A DNA stretch of 64,000 nucleotides from Thiodiazotropha sp040506705 (GCA_040506705.1 JBEVWG010000046.1:62001-126000); one strand, 5' to 3'; positions 43,523 to 53,408 are shown, numbered from the stretch's first letter. Notes: generated by a model not told the origin, from the sequence alone. Numbers and translations are program-made.

Positions 43523-44007
43523 CAGTCGACAATCTCTACCAGCATGCCATTTTCAACCAGATCAAACAGCTGAATGAGATCCTGGTTGCGCATTCTGATA
43601 CAACCATGGGATCGTGCAACACTCATAGGCTCGCTGTCAGGTGTGCCATGGATGTAGATATATCGACGAAGGGTATCGACCTCCCCTCCCCGATTGATGC
43701 CTGATTCTAACCCCGACAGCCAGATTATCCGTGTAAGCACCCAATCACGATCCGGCTGATACTCTGCCAGTTCGTTGCTATATATCTCTCCTGTAGGACG
43801 CCGTCCCACGAAGACACTGTTTACAGGGCACCCCTCGCCAATTTTTATTCGCACACGATGCAAGCCACGTGGCGTACAACCACTGCCGAAGCACTCCCCT
43901 GCCCCGTTTAACCCAGTTGAAACAGGGTAGCTTGCTGCCACGAAATCTGCTTCGTGACAGATCAATTTTTGTCCGGAAAGCTCAATTCGTAGTTGCAGAT
44001 TGGACAT
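43522..44007 (-). CDS. L,D-transpeptidase (YkuD family) lacking a signal peptide
   Basis: The 161-residue protein consists of little more than a YkuD catalytic domain, with H120 in YIHGTPD and the active-site segment SHGCIRM (H134, C136). YkuD enzymes cut or transfer meso-DAP-linked peptides of peptidoglycan. No signal peptide or membrane helix precedes the domain. The start ATG 44007 has an excellent ribosome site (GGAGAGGG), which argues against a missed N-terminal extension. It is embedded in a peptide-transporter operon and may act on imported wall peptides in the cytoplasm, which is inference. Confidence 0.88.
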   Translation of the reverse strand: MSNLQLRIELSGQKLICHEADFVAASYPVSTGLNGAGECFGSGCTPRGLHRVRIKIGEGCPVNSVFVGRRPTGEIYSNELAEYQPDRDWVLTRIIWLSGLESGINRGGEVDTLRRYIYIHGTPDSEPMSVARSHGCIRMRNQDLIQLFDLVENGMLVEIVD

Positions 44008-45520
44008 TATCCCTCTCCAAAGCTGTATTCAATTTTACTTGTGCGAGCCCATCATAATTACCATCCGGCATCAGTTGATAGCCGCTGATCCTTCTCCCTT
44101 GTGCTGAAATCTGATGTTCGTACCAGAGGGGTATATAGGGTAAGTCCCGATGTAACTCCCGTTCGACCAGCTGATATAGCGCTGCTTGCTCAGACAGCTT
44201 GGTCTGCTGCTCAGCCAGAGAGAGTAACTGATCAACCCGTTCGTTGTTGTAACGTCCTCTATTTGCCCCTTTCGGAGGTAGAGACTGACTGGCAAAAATA
44301 TCCCGATAGATATCCGGGGTTCTGATTCCAACCCAGCTCAGACTGTAAAGTTGGAAATTACCCTGCTTGATATCACCGAAAAATGTTCCCCAGTCATAAC
44401 TGCGTAGATCCACCTCGATACCTACGGCTTTAAGCTGGCTTTGTATTACCGTCGCAAGGCGTATCCGAAATGGATCGCTCGATGTTTTATAGGTCAACTT
44501 CAAGGGGCTATCGCTGTTGTAACCTAATTCTGAGAGAATCTTTTTCGATTTCCTCGGATTGAAGTCGTTTGCCTTTAAGTTGCCTGATGCCCAGTGTTCT
44601 GGTGGAAAAAGTGATTCTGCCGGACGTGCTGCACCCTGCATTACCCACTGAATAATAGCCTCTCTGTCAATGGCATGGGCAATGGCTTGACGTACACGCA
44701 AATCCCCAGTTACCGGATCCTCAAGATTGAAACCGATATAGGTGTAGTTACTACCTGGTGTCTGAGTCACTTTCATCTCGGTTTGATTACGTAGATAGCC
44801 AATCAATTCAGGTGATATATCGTTTTGCAGCAGATCTATCTCATTTCTCAGTAACTTCAACACTCTGACGGTGGGATTGTTGACACTGATAATCTCAAAC
44901 ATCTGTCTATCAGAGCGGCGTTGCAGATGAAGCTCACCCGGCTGCGGCCAGGAGATCAGGGTAAATGGACCACTGCCCACTGGCTCCCGGCCAAAATCAT
45001 GCCCCTGGTTTATAAGTTCTGCAGGAAGAATGTCCAGGGTCAGGTAGGCGGGAAACAGGGGGTCAGCTCTCTTTAGGCTGAATTCTATGGTCTGTTCATC
45101 AATTTGATCAATTGATGCGATCAGCTTCAGGCTGGCCTGTTTTGGTGACCCATTGGCAGGATCAAGCACTTGTCTGTAGGTTGCAACAACATCATTGGCA
45201 TCCAGCATCCGCCCATGACTGAATTGATTGGCTTGATCATTTAGATAGAAGCGATATTGTAAGGGTGTGATTGCTTCCCAGCGGGCAATGCCAGGCTTCG
45301 GCATACTTTTGGAGTCAAACTCAACCAGGCGTTGATAAAGAAGCCTGTTGATACGTTCTGATGTCGCATCAGCAGCAAACCTGGGATCAAGATTGAGCGG
45401 GGATGTGGCCACTCCCATTCTAACCGTCTGATCAGGATGCCGCTGACATCCTACCATCAGAATCATGGCGATAAATAGCGTAACCAAGGCACGCCGACCA
45501 AGCATCTCTTTACCAGTCAC
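43982..45520 (-). CDS. Peptide-binding lipoprotein of ABC transporter (SBP_bac_5, DppA/OppA type)
   Basis: The 512-residue protein has a lipobox MVGC (Cys25) and the SBP_bac_5 layout, with GDLRVRQAIAHAIDREAIIQ in the middle and HRDLPYIPLWYEHQI near the end. It collects peptides and passes them to the two permeases. The start GTG 45520 overlaps the CYTH gene by 11 bases; ATG 45505 is also possible. Its 3' end overlaps the L,D-transpeptidase gene by 26 bases. A role in murein peptide import is suggested by that neighbour. Confidence 0.92.
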   Translation of the reverse strand: MTGKEMLGRRALVTLFIAMILMVGCQRHPDQTVRMGVATSPLNLDPRFAADATSERINRLLYQRLVEFDSKSMPKPGIARWEAITPLQYRFYLNDQANQFSHGRMLDANDVVATYRQVLDPANGSPKQASLKLIASIDQIDEQTIEFSLKRADPLFPAYLTLDILPAELINQGHDFGREPVGSGPFTLISWPQPGELHLQRRSDRQMFEIISVNNPTVRVLKLLRNEIDLLQNDISPELIGYLRNQTEMKVTQTPGSNYTYIGFNLEDPVTGDLRVRQAIAHAIDREAIIQWVMQGAARPAESLFPPEHWASGNLKANDFNPRKSKKILSELGYNSDSPLKLTYKTSSDPFRIRLATVIQSQLKAVGIEVDLRSYDWGTFFGDIKQGNFQLYSLSWVGIRTPDIYRDIFASQSLPPKGANRGRYNNERVDQLLSLAEQQTKLSEQAALYQLVERELHRDLPYIPLWYEHQISAQGRRISGYQLMPDGNYDGLAQVKLNTALERDNVQSATTN

Positions 45521-45977
45521 AAAACGGATGTTTTACCAGACTGGCATTGTAATAGCGTGTATCCCCAGATACCTCTTCACCTGCCCATGCAGGCATTTCG
45601 AAAGACTCATCTTCATCGCTTAACTCAACTTCAGCGATCACCAGCCCATTGTTGGCGCCTTGAAACAGATCCAAGTCCCAGATGTGGTCACCACATTTAA
45701 CTTTATAACGCACCTTATCGATAGCAGCCCCCGCAACTAAGTGCTGCAAAAGCTCTTCTGCATCCTGCATAGGTATGGGGTACTCATATTCACGGCGACT
45801 GATGCCTACAGTAGAACCCTTGATATTGATATTGGCCACATCACCATCCACCCTGACACGTACACTGGCTTTAGACGTCGTCGCCAGATAACCCTGCTTG
45901 AGCACCGCCTGACTGACTACAGAGTCTTTCCATTTATCATTAATAACCAAGAATTTACGCTCTATTTCTAAAGCCAT
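45510..45977 (-). CDS. CYTH-domain protein (triphosphate tunnel metalloenzyme)
   Basis: The 155-residue protein starts with the CYTH signature EIERKFLV and continues with the alternating Arg/Lys/Glu strands (RVRVDGDVANINIKG, EYEYPIP, RYKVKCGDHIWDLDLF) that line the tunnel. Family members hydrolyse tripolyphosphate or nucleoside triphosphates with Mg2+. It lies 3 bases after rlmD and overlaps the binding-protein gene, so it belongs to the operon, but no functional link is obvious. Confidence 0.9.
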   Translation of the reverse strand: MALEIERKFLVINDKWKDSVVSQAVLKQGYLATTSKASVRVRVDGDVANINIKGSTVGISRREYEYPIPMQDAEELLQHLVAGAAIDKVRYKVKCGDHIWDLDLFQGANNGLVIAEVELSDEDESFEMPAWAGEEVSGDTRYYNASLVKHPFCDW

Positions 45978-45980
45978 ATA

Positions 45981-47315
45981 TTATACCTTTTCAAATAGTG
46001 CGATTGACTCGACATGGGCAGTATGCGGAAACATATCCATCACCCCTGCACTCACCAGGCGGTAGCCATGTTCTTCGACGAGAAGCCCCGCATCCCGAGC
46101 CAAAGTGCCAGGATAGCAGGAGACATAAAGGATTCGTTCCGCACCCAGCTTGGGCAGATGGTGCAGGACCTCCTGAGCACCACTTCTGGGAGGATCAAGC
46201 AATACCTTGTTAAATGATTCCTGCAGCCATGGCTCATTTTCCAATGTTTCATAGAGATTCGCAGTATAGAAACTTGTGTTGGAAATCTGGTTTGAGAGGG
46301 CATTTTCTCTGGCTCTAGCCACCAGTCCTGCATCACCTTCCACACCAGTAACATGCCCTGAATGACGGGCCAGAGGTAGCGTGAAATTCCCCAGACCACA
46401 AAACAGATCCAGCACCCTATCTTCAGGATCCAAAGCCAGCATTTCAACAGCTCGCAGGGTCATTTGCCGGTTGATGTCACTATTAACCTGGGTGAAATCA
46501 TTAGGCAGAAAGTCCAAGCTCAGATCAAATGCGGGTAAGTCATAACTCAGAACTACAGAGTCTCCCTTAAGCGGCCTGACACTTTCCGGCCCTCCTTCCT
46601 GAATATAGATCTCAATTTTGTGCTGTGGTGCAAAGCGTTCGAGACACTCAAGATCCTCTTGGCTGGGCGGTTCAAGCATTCGAAAGATCAATACACAGAG
46701 TTCATCCCCCATCGCCATCTCAATCTGTGGAATCTGATTCCGAATAGAGAGCTGATCGATCAGTTGACTCAGCTCAGGAATTAGCTCGCCCACGCGGGGA
46801 TGGAGAATATGGCAACAATCGATGTCAGTAATAAAGGATGAACCCCGCTCCCTGAAACCGACTAGTGTCCCGCCCTTTTTGGGTACATAACGTACACCTA
46901 ATCTAGCCTTGCGCCGATAGCCCCATGTTGACTGACTGACCATCGGCGGCAGGATCTGCTCCGGAGTTACCTTGCCGATATGTTGTAAACTCTCCAACAT
47001 CGATTGCTGCTTGGATAGCACCTGAGCCGAACCATCCTGGTGTTGCAAACTACAACCACCACATACCCCAAATTGGCTACAACGCGGTTCAACACGCTGT
47101 GGTGAAGGGCTCAATACTTCCACAACCCTACCCTCATCATATTTTCGCCAACGTCCGGTATAGAGGAAACGAACTTTCTCTCCGGGCAAAGAGCCATGAA
47201 CAAAGGTAGCCTTACCATCAATATGGGTGACCCCTTTGGCATCGTGAGTTAGTGATTCGATCTCTGCTTCAACTGGCTCGGTCGGCAGCTGCTTTCGTCT
47301 ACGTTTACGTGCCAT
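45981..47315 (-). CDS. rlmD: 23S rRNA (uracil-1939-C5)-methyltransferase RlmD
   Basis: RlmD methylates U1939 of 23S rRNA using SAM and an Fe-S cluster. The 444-residue protein has an N-terminal TRAM domain (residues about 10-68), the Cys cluster CSQFGVCGGCSLQH, a SAM motif VLDLFCGLGNFTLPLA, and the catalytic region VLLDPPRSG and ILYVSCYPGTLARD. It begins 2 bases after the cysM stop. A highly basic N-terminus (MARKRRRKQLP) is common in this enzyme. Confidence 0.95.
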   Translation of the reverse strand: MARKRRRKQLPTEPVEAEIESLTHDAKGVTHIDGKATFVHGSLPGEKVRFLYTGRWRKYDEGRVVEVLSPSPQRVEPRCSQFGVCGGCSLQHQDGSAQVLSKQQSMLESLQHIGKVTPEQILPPMVSQSTWGYRRKARLGVRYVPKKGGTLVGFRERGSSFITDIDCCHILHPRVGELIPELSQLIDQLSIRNQIPQIEMAMGDELCVLIFRMLEPPSQEDLECLERFAPQHKIEIYIQEGGPESVRPLKGDSVVLSYDLPAFDLSLDFLPNDFTQVNSDINRQMTLRAVEMLALDPEDRVLDLFCGLGNFTLPLARHSGHVTGVEGDAGLVARARENALSNQISNTSFYTANLYETLENEPWLQESFNKVLLDPPRSGAQEVLHHLPKLGAERILYVSCYPGTLARDAGLLVEEHGYRLVSAGVMDMFPHTAHVESIALFEKV

Positions 47316-47317
47316 GA

Positions 47318-48211
47318 TCAGAATGCCGGAAAGACATCGGTGGAAAGGTAACGATCTCCACGATCACAGATGATTGCCACGATGACAGCATCTTCAACTG
47401 AAGCTGAGAGTTTAAGCGCTGCAGCAACAGCCCCGCCGGAGGATATACCGGCAAAGATGCCCTCTTTGGCTGCTAAATCCCGCGTAGTCTGCTCGGCATC
47501 CTGTTGGGATATATCTATGATCCTATCAACTCGACTGGCATCGTAGATCTTTGGCATATAGGCCTCAGGCCAACGTCGTATGCCTGGAATACTGGCACCC
47601 TCCATAGGTTGCACGCCAACAATCTCAATCTGAGAATTTTTAGATTTGAGATAGTTGGATGTACCCATGATCGTCCCGGTTGTCCCCATGGCACTGACAA
47701 AGTGAGTTATCTTGCCCTCAGTATCCCGCCAGATTTCAGGGCCGGTACCCGAAATATGGGCCTGTGGATTATCCTGATTAGAAAATTGATCAAGGATCAA
47801 GCCTTTACCAGCGGCTTCCAGTTCACGTGCCTTGTCGATTGCCGCCTCCATACTGCCCTCTTTGGGGGTCAATATCAGCTCTGCGCCATAGGCTCTCATC
47901 ACTGCTCGCCGTTCAAGGCTCATGTGTTCCGGCATTACCAGAATCATCTGATAACCCTTGATCGCAGCGGCCATTGCCAGTGCAATTCCAGTGTTGCCAC
48001 TGGTCGCCTCAATCAGGGTATCCCCCGGTTTTATGTTGCCACGCTCTTCCGCAAGACGGATCATGCTCAGCGCCGGCCTGTCTTTTACTGACCCAGCAGG
48101 ATTGTTACCCTCCAGTTTCACCAGCACAGTATTGCTTGAGCCTGCCGCGAGTCGCTGCAGACATACCAGTGGCGTATTGCCAATAAAGTCTTCTATAGTT
48201 TTGTATTGCAT
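47318..48211 (-). CDS. cysM: Cysteine synthase B (CysM)
   Basis: CysM makes cysteine from O-acetylserine and sulfide or thiosulfate using PLP. The 297-residue protein has the PLP-lysine motif NPAGSVKDRPA, the substrate loop EATSGNTGIALA, and the CysM-type SAMGTTGTIMGTSNYLK rather than the CysK pattern. It is the first gene of a seven-gene minus-strand operon. Thiosulfate use suits an organism that handles reduced sulfur. The promoter should lie in 48212-48398. Confidence 0.95.
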   Translation of the reverse strand: MQYKTIEDFIGNTPLVCLQRLAAGSSNTVLVKLEGNNPAGSVKDRPALSMIRLAEERGNIKPGDTLIEATSGNTGIALAMAAAIKGYQMILVMPEHMSLERRAVMRAYGAELILTPKEGSMEAAIDKARELEAAGKGLILDQFSNQDNPQAHISGTGPEIWRDTEGKITHFVSAMGTTGTIMGTSNYLKSKNSQIEIVGVQPMEGASIPGIRRWPEAYMPKIYDASRVDRIIDISQQDAEQTTRDLAAKEGIFAGISSGGAVAAALKLSASVEDAVIVAIICDRGDRYLSTDVFPAF

Positions 48212-48398
48212 AGGGCAATTCTACCCTGATTAAGGCAGAGAGATCAGCCCTATTTTTTCATATATTCTGGCCACAATTCAGCATTATCTGAAGCCGAACA
48301 GCAGTTGATGTTCTATTATTGAGGGAAAATCCGGCAACTGATACTGGTCTAAAGAGTTACACTGACTGGGAAGAACAATAAACATTAAGAGGGTCCAA

Positions 48399-48827
48399 AT
48401 GCCTAGCATTAATCAAATATTGCAAAATAAGGGTTTCGACATTCACACTATCGATGCAAATGCGACTGTTTTCAGTGCACTTGAAAAGATGTCTGAGCAC
48501 AGCATTGGTTCACTTTTAGTAATGGATAATGAGGAGGTGATTGGGCTGTTTTCTGAACGTGACTATGCCCGCAGTGTTATCCTAATGGGTCGAGCATCCA
48601 AGGAAACCAAGGTAAAAGAGATCGTCAGCAGTCAGGTAGCTGTGGTTACTCCTGAAGAGAGCGTCGAGGAGTGTATGGCAATCATGACCGATAAACGGGT
48701 TCGCCATCTTCCGGTCATGAAAGATGGGAAACTGGTTGGTATCATCTCAATCGGTGATCTGGTTAAAGCCATCATAGAAGAGCAGCAGTTTGTAATAGAA
48801 CAATTGGTCAGTTATATCAATGGCTAA
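48399..48827 (+). CDS. Protein with two CBS domains
   Basis: The 142-residue protein consists of a CBS pair: residues about 15-68 (LVMDNEEVIGLFSERDYAR) and about 78-132 (RHLPVMKDGKLVGIISIGDLVKA). CBS pairs bind adenosine nucleotides and report energy state. There is no attached catalytic domain. AAGAGGG precedes ATG 48399. It stands alone with divergent cysM to the left. Confidence 0.92.
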   Translation: MPSINQILQNKGFDIHTIDANATVFSALEKMSEHSIGSLLVMDNEEVIGLFSERDYARSVILMGRASKETKVKEIVSSQVAVVTPEESVEECMAIMTDKRVRHLPVMKDGKLVGIISIGDLVKAIIEEQQFVIEQLVSYING

Positions 48828-48952
48828 CTCGTAGTTAGTAGCCATGAAATAACACTCTCACTGCTATGCATTAACTCAATAAAAACGCCTTTGGAGTAAT
48901 GATCCTGAGCAATTTAAAAAAATCATTCGCGTAAGGGTGCAGCCAGGTCTAT

Positions 48953-49741
48953 ATGCTGAATAGCAAGACACCGTTTATCGATCTCACCTGGATCGAACAA
49001 GCGCAAAGCAAGTCGAACCGACTTAACTGTTTATCACAACATAGTCGTGAAATCTTAGAATATGATGGGTTCCGCTGGGTCAGTTCTCCAGATGGGGCCA
49101 TACAGTCGATGATATCTCTTGATGATCACGCCTATCCTGTACTTCATTATGTCAAAGCCCTGCTCTGTTCCCTGGTGTTTGTGCAACACCCAAAAAAACT
49201 ACTCAATCTAGGGCTTGGTTCAGGTGCCATCGAACGATTTGTAATCTCTTTACCTCATCAGATTCAGACAGTCTCAATTGAGCCTGAGGTCGATATGATC
49301 TCACTATCAAAAGAGTGCTTTTTTCTTGACACAGATTACCCGGTAAGAGAAGAGACAGCAGAATTATTTTTCTCTGAGAATAGACAGCAGTTTGACATAA
49401 TCATTTGTGATATCCACCCGAAGCAAGGCGACATCAATCCAATTCAAAATGATCTTTTTTTACAGGACATAGAGAAATCCCTTACATCGAAAGGCGTCGC
49501 AGCAATAAATTTTTTACCTGAAAATAGTGATGATATCGTTAAAATGTTAGTAAGACTTCGCCATACATTCAGCTGGGTGATCGTATTCGATGTCCCTGCT
49601 CAACAAAACGTTGTGCTTTACTGCTCCAACTCTCAGTACCCTGATAAAACTGACCTCCAATCCAGGGCGATGATGCCTGATTTTTACAGCCTCGAAGCAG
49701 AGACAATCTGTTCACAACTGGTTTGGCTACCACACCAGTAA
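48953..49741 (+). CDS. Spermidine-synthase-like methyltransferase-fold protein
   Basis: The 262-residue protein has a polyamine-synthase-like Rossmann domain with the motif LLNLGLGSGAIERF (about residues 84-97), an acidic site IEPEVDMI and a strand FDIIICDIH where polyamine synthases keep an Asp. It lacks the membrane domain of fused versions. Key active-site residues for putrescine cannot be confirmed by eye, so the reaction is unknown. ATG 48953 is used. The neighbours are a CBS protein and a DUF389 protein, with no polyamine pathway genes. Confidence 0.7.
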   Translation: MLNSKTPFIDLTWIEQAQSKSNRLNCLSQHSREILEYDGFRWVSSPDGAIQSMISLDDHAYPVLHYVKALLCSLVFVQHPKKLLNLGLGSGAIERFVISLPHQIQTVSIEPEVDMISLSKECFFLDTDYPVREETAELFFSENRQQFDIIICDIHPKQGDINPIQNDLFLQDIEKSLTSKGVAAINFLPENSDDIVKMLVRLRHTFSWVIVFDVPAQQNVVLYCSNSQYPDKTDLQSRAMMPDFYSLEAETICSQLVWLPHQ

Positions 49742-49812
49742 TCAACTTCTCTTCTGCCTCCTCTCGGGTAGAATGGATTAATAACCAAAAATGATATTGA
49801 GTGAATGCAGTC

Positions 49813-50796
49813 ATGAAGTTAATAGAAGTTATTGCCAAGGCAAGCAGCCAAAAAACCATCACCACAATTGCAGAAAAGTTTAAAGCGCGTGATTTTAGAA
49901 TGGGTCGTGAAGGAGAAGATGGGCGTCAGGCAATAAGAATCCTGTTAACTGACGAGAATGTTCAGCCTGCGCTAGATGCGCTACAAATAGTTCTTGGAGC
50001 ACAATCCACTGCAAGAATTATCGTCTTCCCGATTGATGCCACACTACCTCAGCCTTCAACTGAAAAAGAGAAGGACGAGGATAAAGCCATATCCTCCAGA
50101 GAATCGATGTATGCCACTGTAGACAGGAATACCCGTTTCGACAGTAATTTTGTCGTCCTGGTGGTACTTTCCACACTGGTTGCCGCGATTGGTCTGGTTA
50201 AAAACAATGTTGCGGTGGTTATTGGTGCTATGGTGATAGCCCCTCTATTGGGCCCAAATCTCGCATTTGGCTTGGGCACGGCACTGGGCGATATTCACTT
50301 GATGAAAAAATCACTGAAATCCCTTTTATCAGGTATTTCCATCGCCATTCTCCTTGCCTACGTCATCGGCATTCTCTGGCCTTTTGAATTGACCAGCCCT
50401 GAACTCTTAGCCCGTACTGAGGTAGGACTGGACTCCATCGCATTAGCATTAGCTTCAGGTGCAGCTGCAGCTCTTTCTCTTACCAGTGGCCTACCCAGTG
50501 TGTTGGTAGGTGTCATGGTCGCAGTCGCACTACTTCCTCCTGCTGCTGCACTAGGACTCACCTTAGGACATGGGCGAATCGATTTAGCGATGGGTGCCGG
50601 CTTATTGCTTGTGGCCAATATTGTCTGCGTAAACCTCTCGGCCAAATTGTTATTTCTTTTAAAGGGGATTCAACCCCGTAGCTGGGCAGAAAAAGAGAAA
50701 GCTAAACGTTCAATGACCATCTACCTGGTAGTCTGGGCAATTACGCTTGTATTGGTAATTCTGGCCATAGTTGCTCGATCGCATATTGACGGTTAA
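49813..50796 (+). CDS. DUF389/TIGR00341-family membrane protein
   Basis: The protein has about 327 residues from ATG 49813 (GTG 49801 is an alternative). The first 100 residues are a soluble ACT-like domain, then about six membrane helices follow from residue 115 on, with the family segment NNVAVVIGAMVIAPLLGPNLAFGLG and the Gly/Ala-rich helix LTSGLPSVLVGVMVAVALLPPAAALG. The function of the family is unknown; transport has been suggested. It ends 58 bases before the convergent pdxJ. Confidence 0.88.
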   Translation: MKLIEVIAKASSQKTITTIAEKFKARDFRMGREGEDGRQAIRILLTDENVQPALDALQIVLGAQSTARIIVFPIDATLPQPSTEKEKDEDKAISSRESMYATVDRNTRFDSNFVVLVVLSTLVAAIGLVKNNVAVVIGAMVIAPLLGPNLAFGLGTALGDIHLMKKSLKSLLSGISIAILLAYVIGILWPFELTSPELLARTEVGLDSIALALASGAAAALSLTSGLPSVLVGVMVAVALLPPAAALGLTLGHGRIDLAMGAGLLLVANIVCVNLSAKLLFLLKGIQPRSWAEKEKAKRSMTIYLVVWAITLVLVILAIVARSHIDG

Positions 50797-50854
50797 ACCT
50801 GGATGATTGGGAAATATCGGCATTGAGTTACAGCCTGTTAACACTAATTTATTG

Positions 50855-51583
50855 TCATCTTGCCATTAGGTTCTTCATCTCCCGAACCGCCTGATCCAGA
50901 CCAGTGAAGAGTGCCCGACAAATAATTGAGTGACCAATGTTCAACTCTGTTATGCCTGCAATGGCCACAACTGATGCCACGTTGTGATAATCAAGGCCAT
51001 GTCCTGCATTCACTTGAAGTCCCAGACTGTTTCCATACTCAACAGCATCTACTATCCGTTTCAATTCAGTTTTTTGTGAAGCATCATGGCCTGCGTCAGC
51101 ATAGTGTCCAGTATGAATCTCGACAACTTCTGCACCTGATGACTTAGCTGCATCCAGCTGCTTGAAATCGGCATCGATAAAGAGTGAAACACGAATCCCG
51201 GCTTCCTTCAGTTCACTACAATAGTCGGTCATGTAGTCAATGTTTGAAGCAACATCGAGCCCACCCTCGGTTGTTAACTCTTCACGTTTTTCAGGCACCA
51301 GGCAACAATCATGAGGTTGAAAGCGGGTTGCAATAGCAGCCATCTCTGGCGTCGCGGCCATCTCCAGGTTCATCCTTGTCTGCAAAAGATCTGTCAGAAT
51401 CTCTACATCTCTATCCTGGATATGACGTCTGTCCTCGCGCAAATGCAGTGTTATGGCATTCGCACCCGCTTGTTCAGCCACCAGCGCAGCCTGTACAGGC
51501 TCAGGATAACGAGTTCCACGTGCTTGGCGCAATGTTGCAATATGATCAATATTGACCCCGAGTAACATTACATTTTTACCCAT
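50855..51583 (-). CDS. pdxJ: Pyridoxine 5'-phosphate synthase PdxJ
   Basis: PdxJ condenses 1-deoxyxylulose 5-phosphate with aminoacetone phosphate to make vitamin B6. The 242-residue protein shows the family start LGVNIDHIATLRQARGTRYPEP, with HLREDRRHIQDRD and the end NIGHSIICRALFTGLDQAVREM. ATG 51583 has AAAGGT upstream. It follows recO on the same strand by 130 bases, the usual gammaproteobacterial order; acpS, its common follower, is absent here. Confidence 0.96.
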   Translation of the reverse strand: MGKNVMLLGVNIDHIATLRQARGTRYPEPVQAALVAEQAGANAITLHLREDRRHIQDRDVEILTDLLQTRMNLEMAATPEMAAIATRFQPHDCCLVPEKREELTTEGGLDVASNIDYMTDYCSELKEAGIRVSLFIDADFKQLDAAKSSGAEVVEIHTGHYADAGHDASQKTELKRIVDAVEYGNSLGLQVNAGHGLDYHNVASVVAIAGITELNIGHSIICRALFTGLDQAVREMKNLMAR

Positions 51584-51713
51584 TTCTATACCTTTAATTC
51601 GATTACCGAAAGAGACAAATTTTTCGCCTTTGCGGTAAGCATATCTTATATGCCCTGATACTCAAATATATCCTTTGTCCATAATAGACAATCAAATATT
51701 TTGACCTGAAATT

Positions 51714-52421
51714 TCAGCCGGCAGGAGCAATAAAAAGCTCTCTGCTCTTTAGAGGTTTGTCTCCCAGATAGTGTGACAGCACGAATCGCATTAATCGCTT
51801 TGCCTCATTTGCACTCTGTTTGTCCAGGGATTCATGTTGTTGCAGAGAAATTAATGTTCGACCATGTATTTTGAATCCCGGTTTATCAGATTGAGATAAA
51901 ATTGGACCATGCTCAACAAAATAGTCATAGAGCAGATCACTTTCCACTGGATCTCCTGTATCCGCGGTATGATCCAATAACAAGCCATAACCCAATTCAG
52001 TTAACAGCTCTATTTCAAATTCCCTCAGTATCTGATCCATGGCTTCTTCAGAGGCCAGGCGTGCCAGATTTTCGCAATAGTGCAGATAGAGAGAAGGGTA
52101 AGGGTCTCCCCTTTCGATCAACCTCATGACTAATTCGTTGAGATAGAATCCGCAAAATATGCGGTCACCTGTGAGTTGGAAAGGGTGGCCATCATGCTCA
52201 ACATCGGTGAGACTCTTTACCTCTCCACGTCCACTCAGAGAGATGCGCAAAGGAGAAAAGGGTTGCAGCAAAATAGCTTTGGTGGAACGACCGGATTTAG
52301 CGCCTCTGGATATAGCGGGCAAGCGACCCTCTGTAGGCGTAAACAACTCCAGTAGTAAACTGGAGTTTTGGTAGTCGCGCCTATGTAGTACGAAAGCAGG
52401 TGTTAATTCAATACGGGACAT
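51714..52421 (-). CDS. recO: DNA repair protein RecO
   Basis: RecO anneals single strands and loads RecA with RecR in gap repair. The 235-residue protein has the N-terminal OB-fold (AFVLHRRDYQNSSLLLELFTPTEGRL in outline at residues 9-34) and the helical C-terminal domain. It lacks the zinc-binding Cys cluster, as in other gammaproteobacterial RecO. It lies 90 bases after era on the minus strand, the conserved gene order. Confidence 0.95.
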   Translation of the reverse strand: MSRIELTPAFVLHRRDYQNSSLLLELFTPTEGRLPAISRGAKSGRSTKAILLQPFSPLRISLSGRGEVKSLTDVEHDGHPFQLTGDRIFCGFYLNELVMRLIERGDPYPSLYLHYCENLARLASEEAMDQILREFEIELLTELGYGLLLDHTADTGDPVESDLLYDYFVEHGPILSQSDKPGFKIHGRTLISLQQHESLDKQSANEAKRLMRFVLSHYLGDKPLKSRELFIAPAG

Positions 52422-52511
52422 CTATGATGTCTCAAATATATCCGGTTGCCTTGTTATACCGGGTAGTAATCTTTATCGCCCACTACCCAGCAGACCAATA
52501 AGAGAAGAGAA

Positions 52512-53408
52512 CTACTCTCCGTATCCCAGCCTGACCAATGCAGCCTCATCACTGGACCAGCTCTTTTTAACCTTGACCCAAAGTTCAAGGTGTACCTTAC
52601 AGTCAAAGAAGGTCTGCATTGCTTTTCTAGCCTGTGTTGCAACCTCTTTCAAGGCCAGGCCATCCTTACCGATAATTATGCCTTTCTGACCAGGCTTCTC
52701 AACCCATATCACCCCATTGATGCGATAGAGTCCGGATTGCTCTTCAAATCGTTCGATCTCAACTGAGACTGCGTATGGCAACTCTTTGGCATAGCGTCTG
52801 GTGATCTGTTCACGAATCAATTCAGCAGCGAAAAACTTTTCAGGTCTATCAGTCAACTGATCGTCCGGGTAGACATTCTCACCTTCTGGAAGTGCCTTTA
52901 AGACCACCTCTTCGAGGGTTTCAAGATTACGCCCGTTTCTGGCTGATGATGGTATGATTTCCAGGAAGTCGAATCGTTCTGACAGTTCAGACAAATAGGG
53001 TAGCAACGCCTCTTTCTGCTTGATCAGATCGACTTTATTAACCACGGCAATGGCAGGAATACCACTCTCCTTGACCAGACTCAGTACCTTTTCATCCTCT
53101 TTTGTCCAACGTAATGCCTCCACAACGAAGATAAGAAGATCAACGCCAGTCAAAGCTGTTTTTGCTGTCCGATTCAGATAGCGATTCATCGCATTGTCGC
53201 TACGCTCATGAATACCTGGTGTATCGACATAGATAACCTGTCCACCACTGAGACTATTCACACCCAATATGGTATGACGTGTGGTTTGTGCCTTATGCGA
53301 TGTGATAGCCAACCGAATTCCAAGGATTCGATTCAGTAAGGTGGATTTACCCACATTTGGGCGCCCCACGATTGCGGCATAACCACAGTGATTGTTTACC
53401 TTACTCAT
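52512..53408 (-). CDS. era: Ribosome-assembly GTPase Era
   Basis: Era binds the 3' end of 16S rRNA during 30S maturation. The 298-residue protein has G1 GRPNVGKS, G3 DTPGIHE, G4 NKVDLI, G5 SSARNGRN, and the C-terminal KH domain with GxxG (IIIGKDGLALKEVATQARKAM in outline). ATG 53408 overlaps the rnc stop by 8 bases. It belongs to the lepB-rnc-era operon. Confidence 0.97.
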   Translation of the reverse strand: MSKVNNHCGYAAIVGRPNVGKSTLLNRILGIRLAITSHKAQTTRHTILGVNSLSGGQVIYVDTPGIHERSDNAMNRYLNRTAKTALTGVDLLIFVVEALRWTKEDEKVLSLVKESGIPAIAVVNKVDLIKQKEALLPYLSELSERFDFLEIIPSSARNGRNLETLEEVVLKALPEGENVYPDDQLTDRPEKFFAAELIREQITRRYAKELPYAVSVEIERFEEQSGLYRINGVIWVEKPGQKGIIIGKDGLALKEVATQARKAMQTFFDCKVHLELWVKVKKSWSSDEAALVRLGYGE

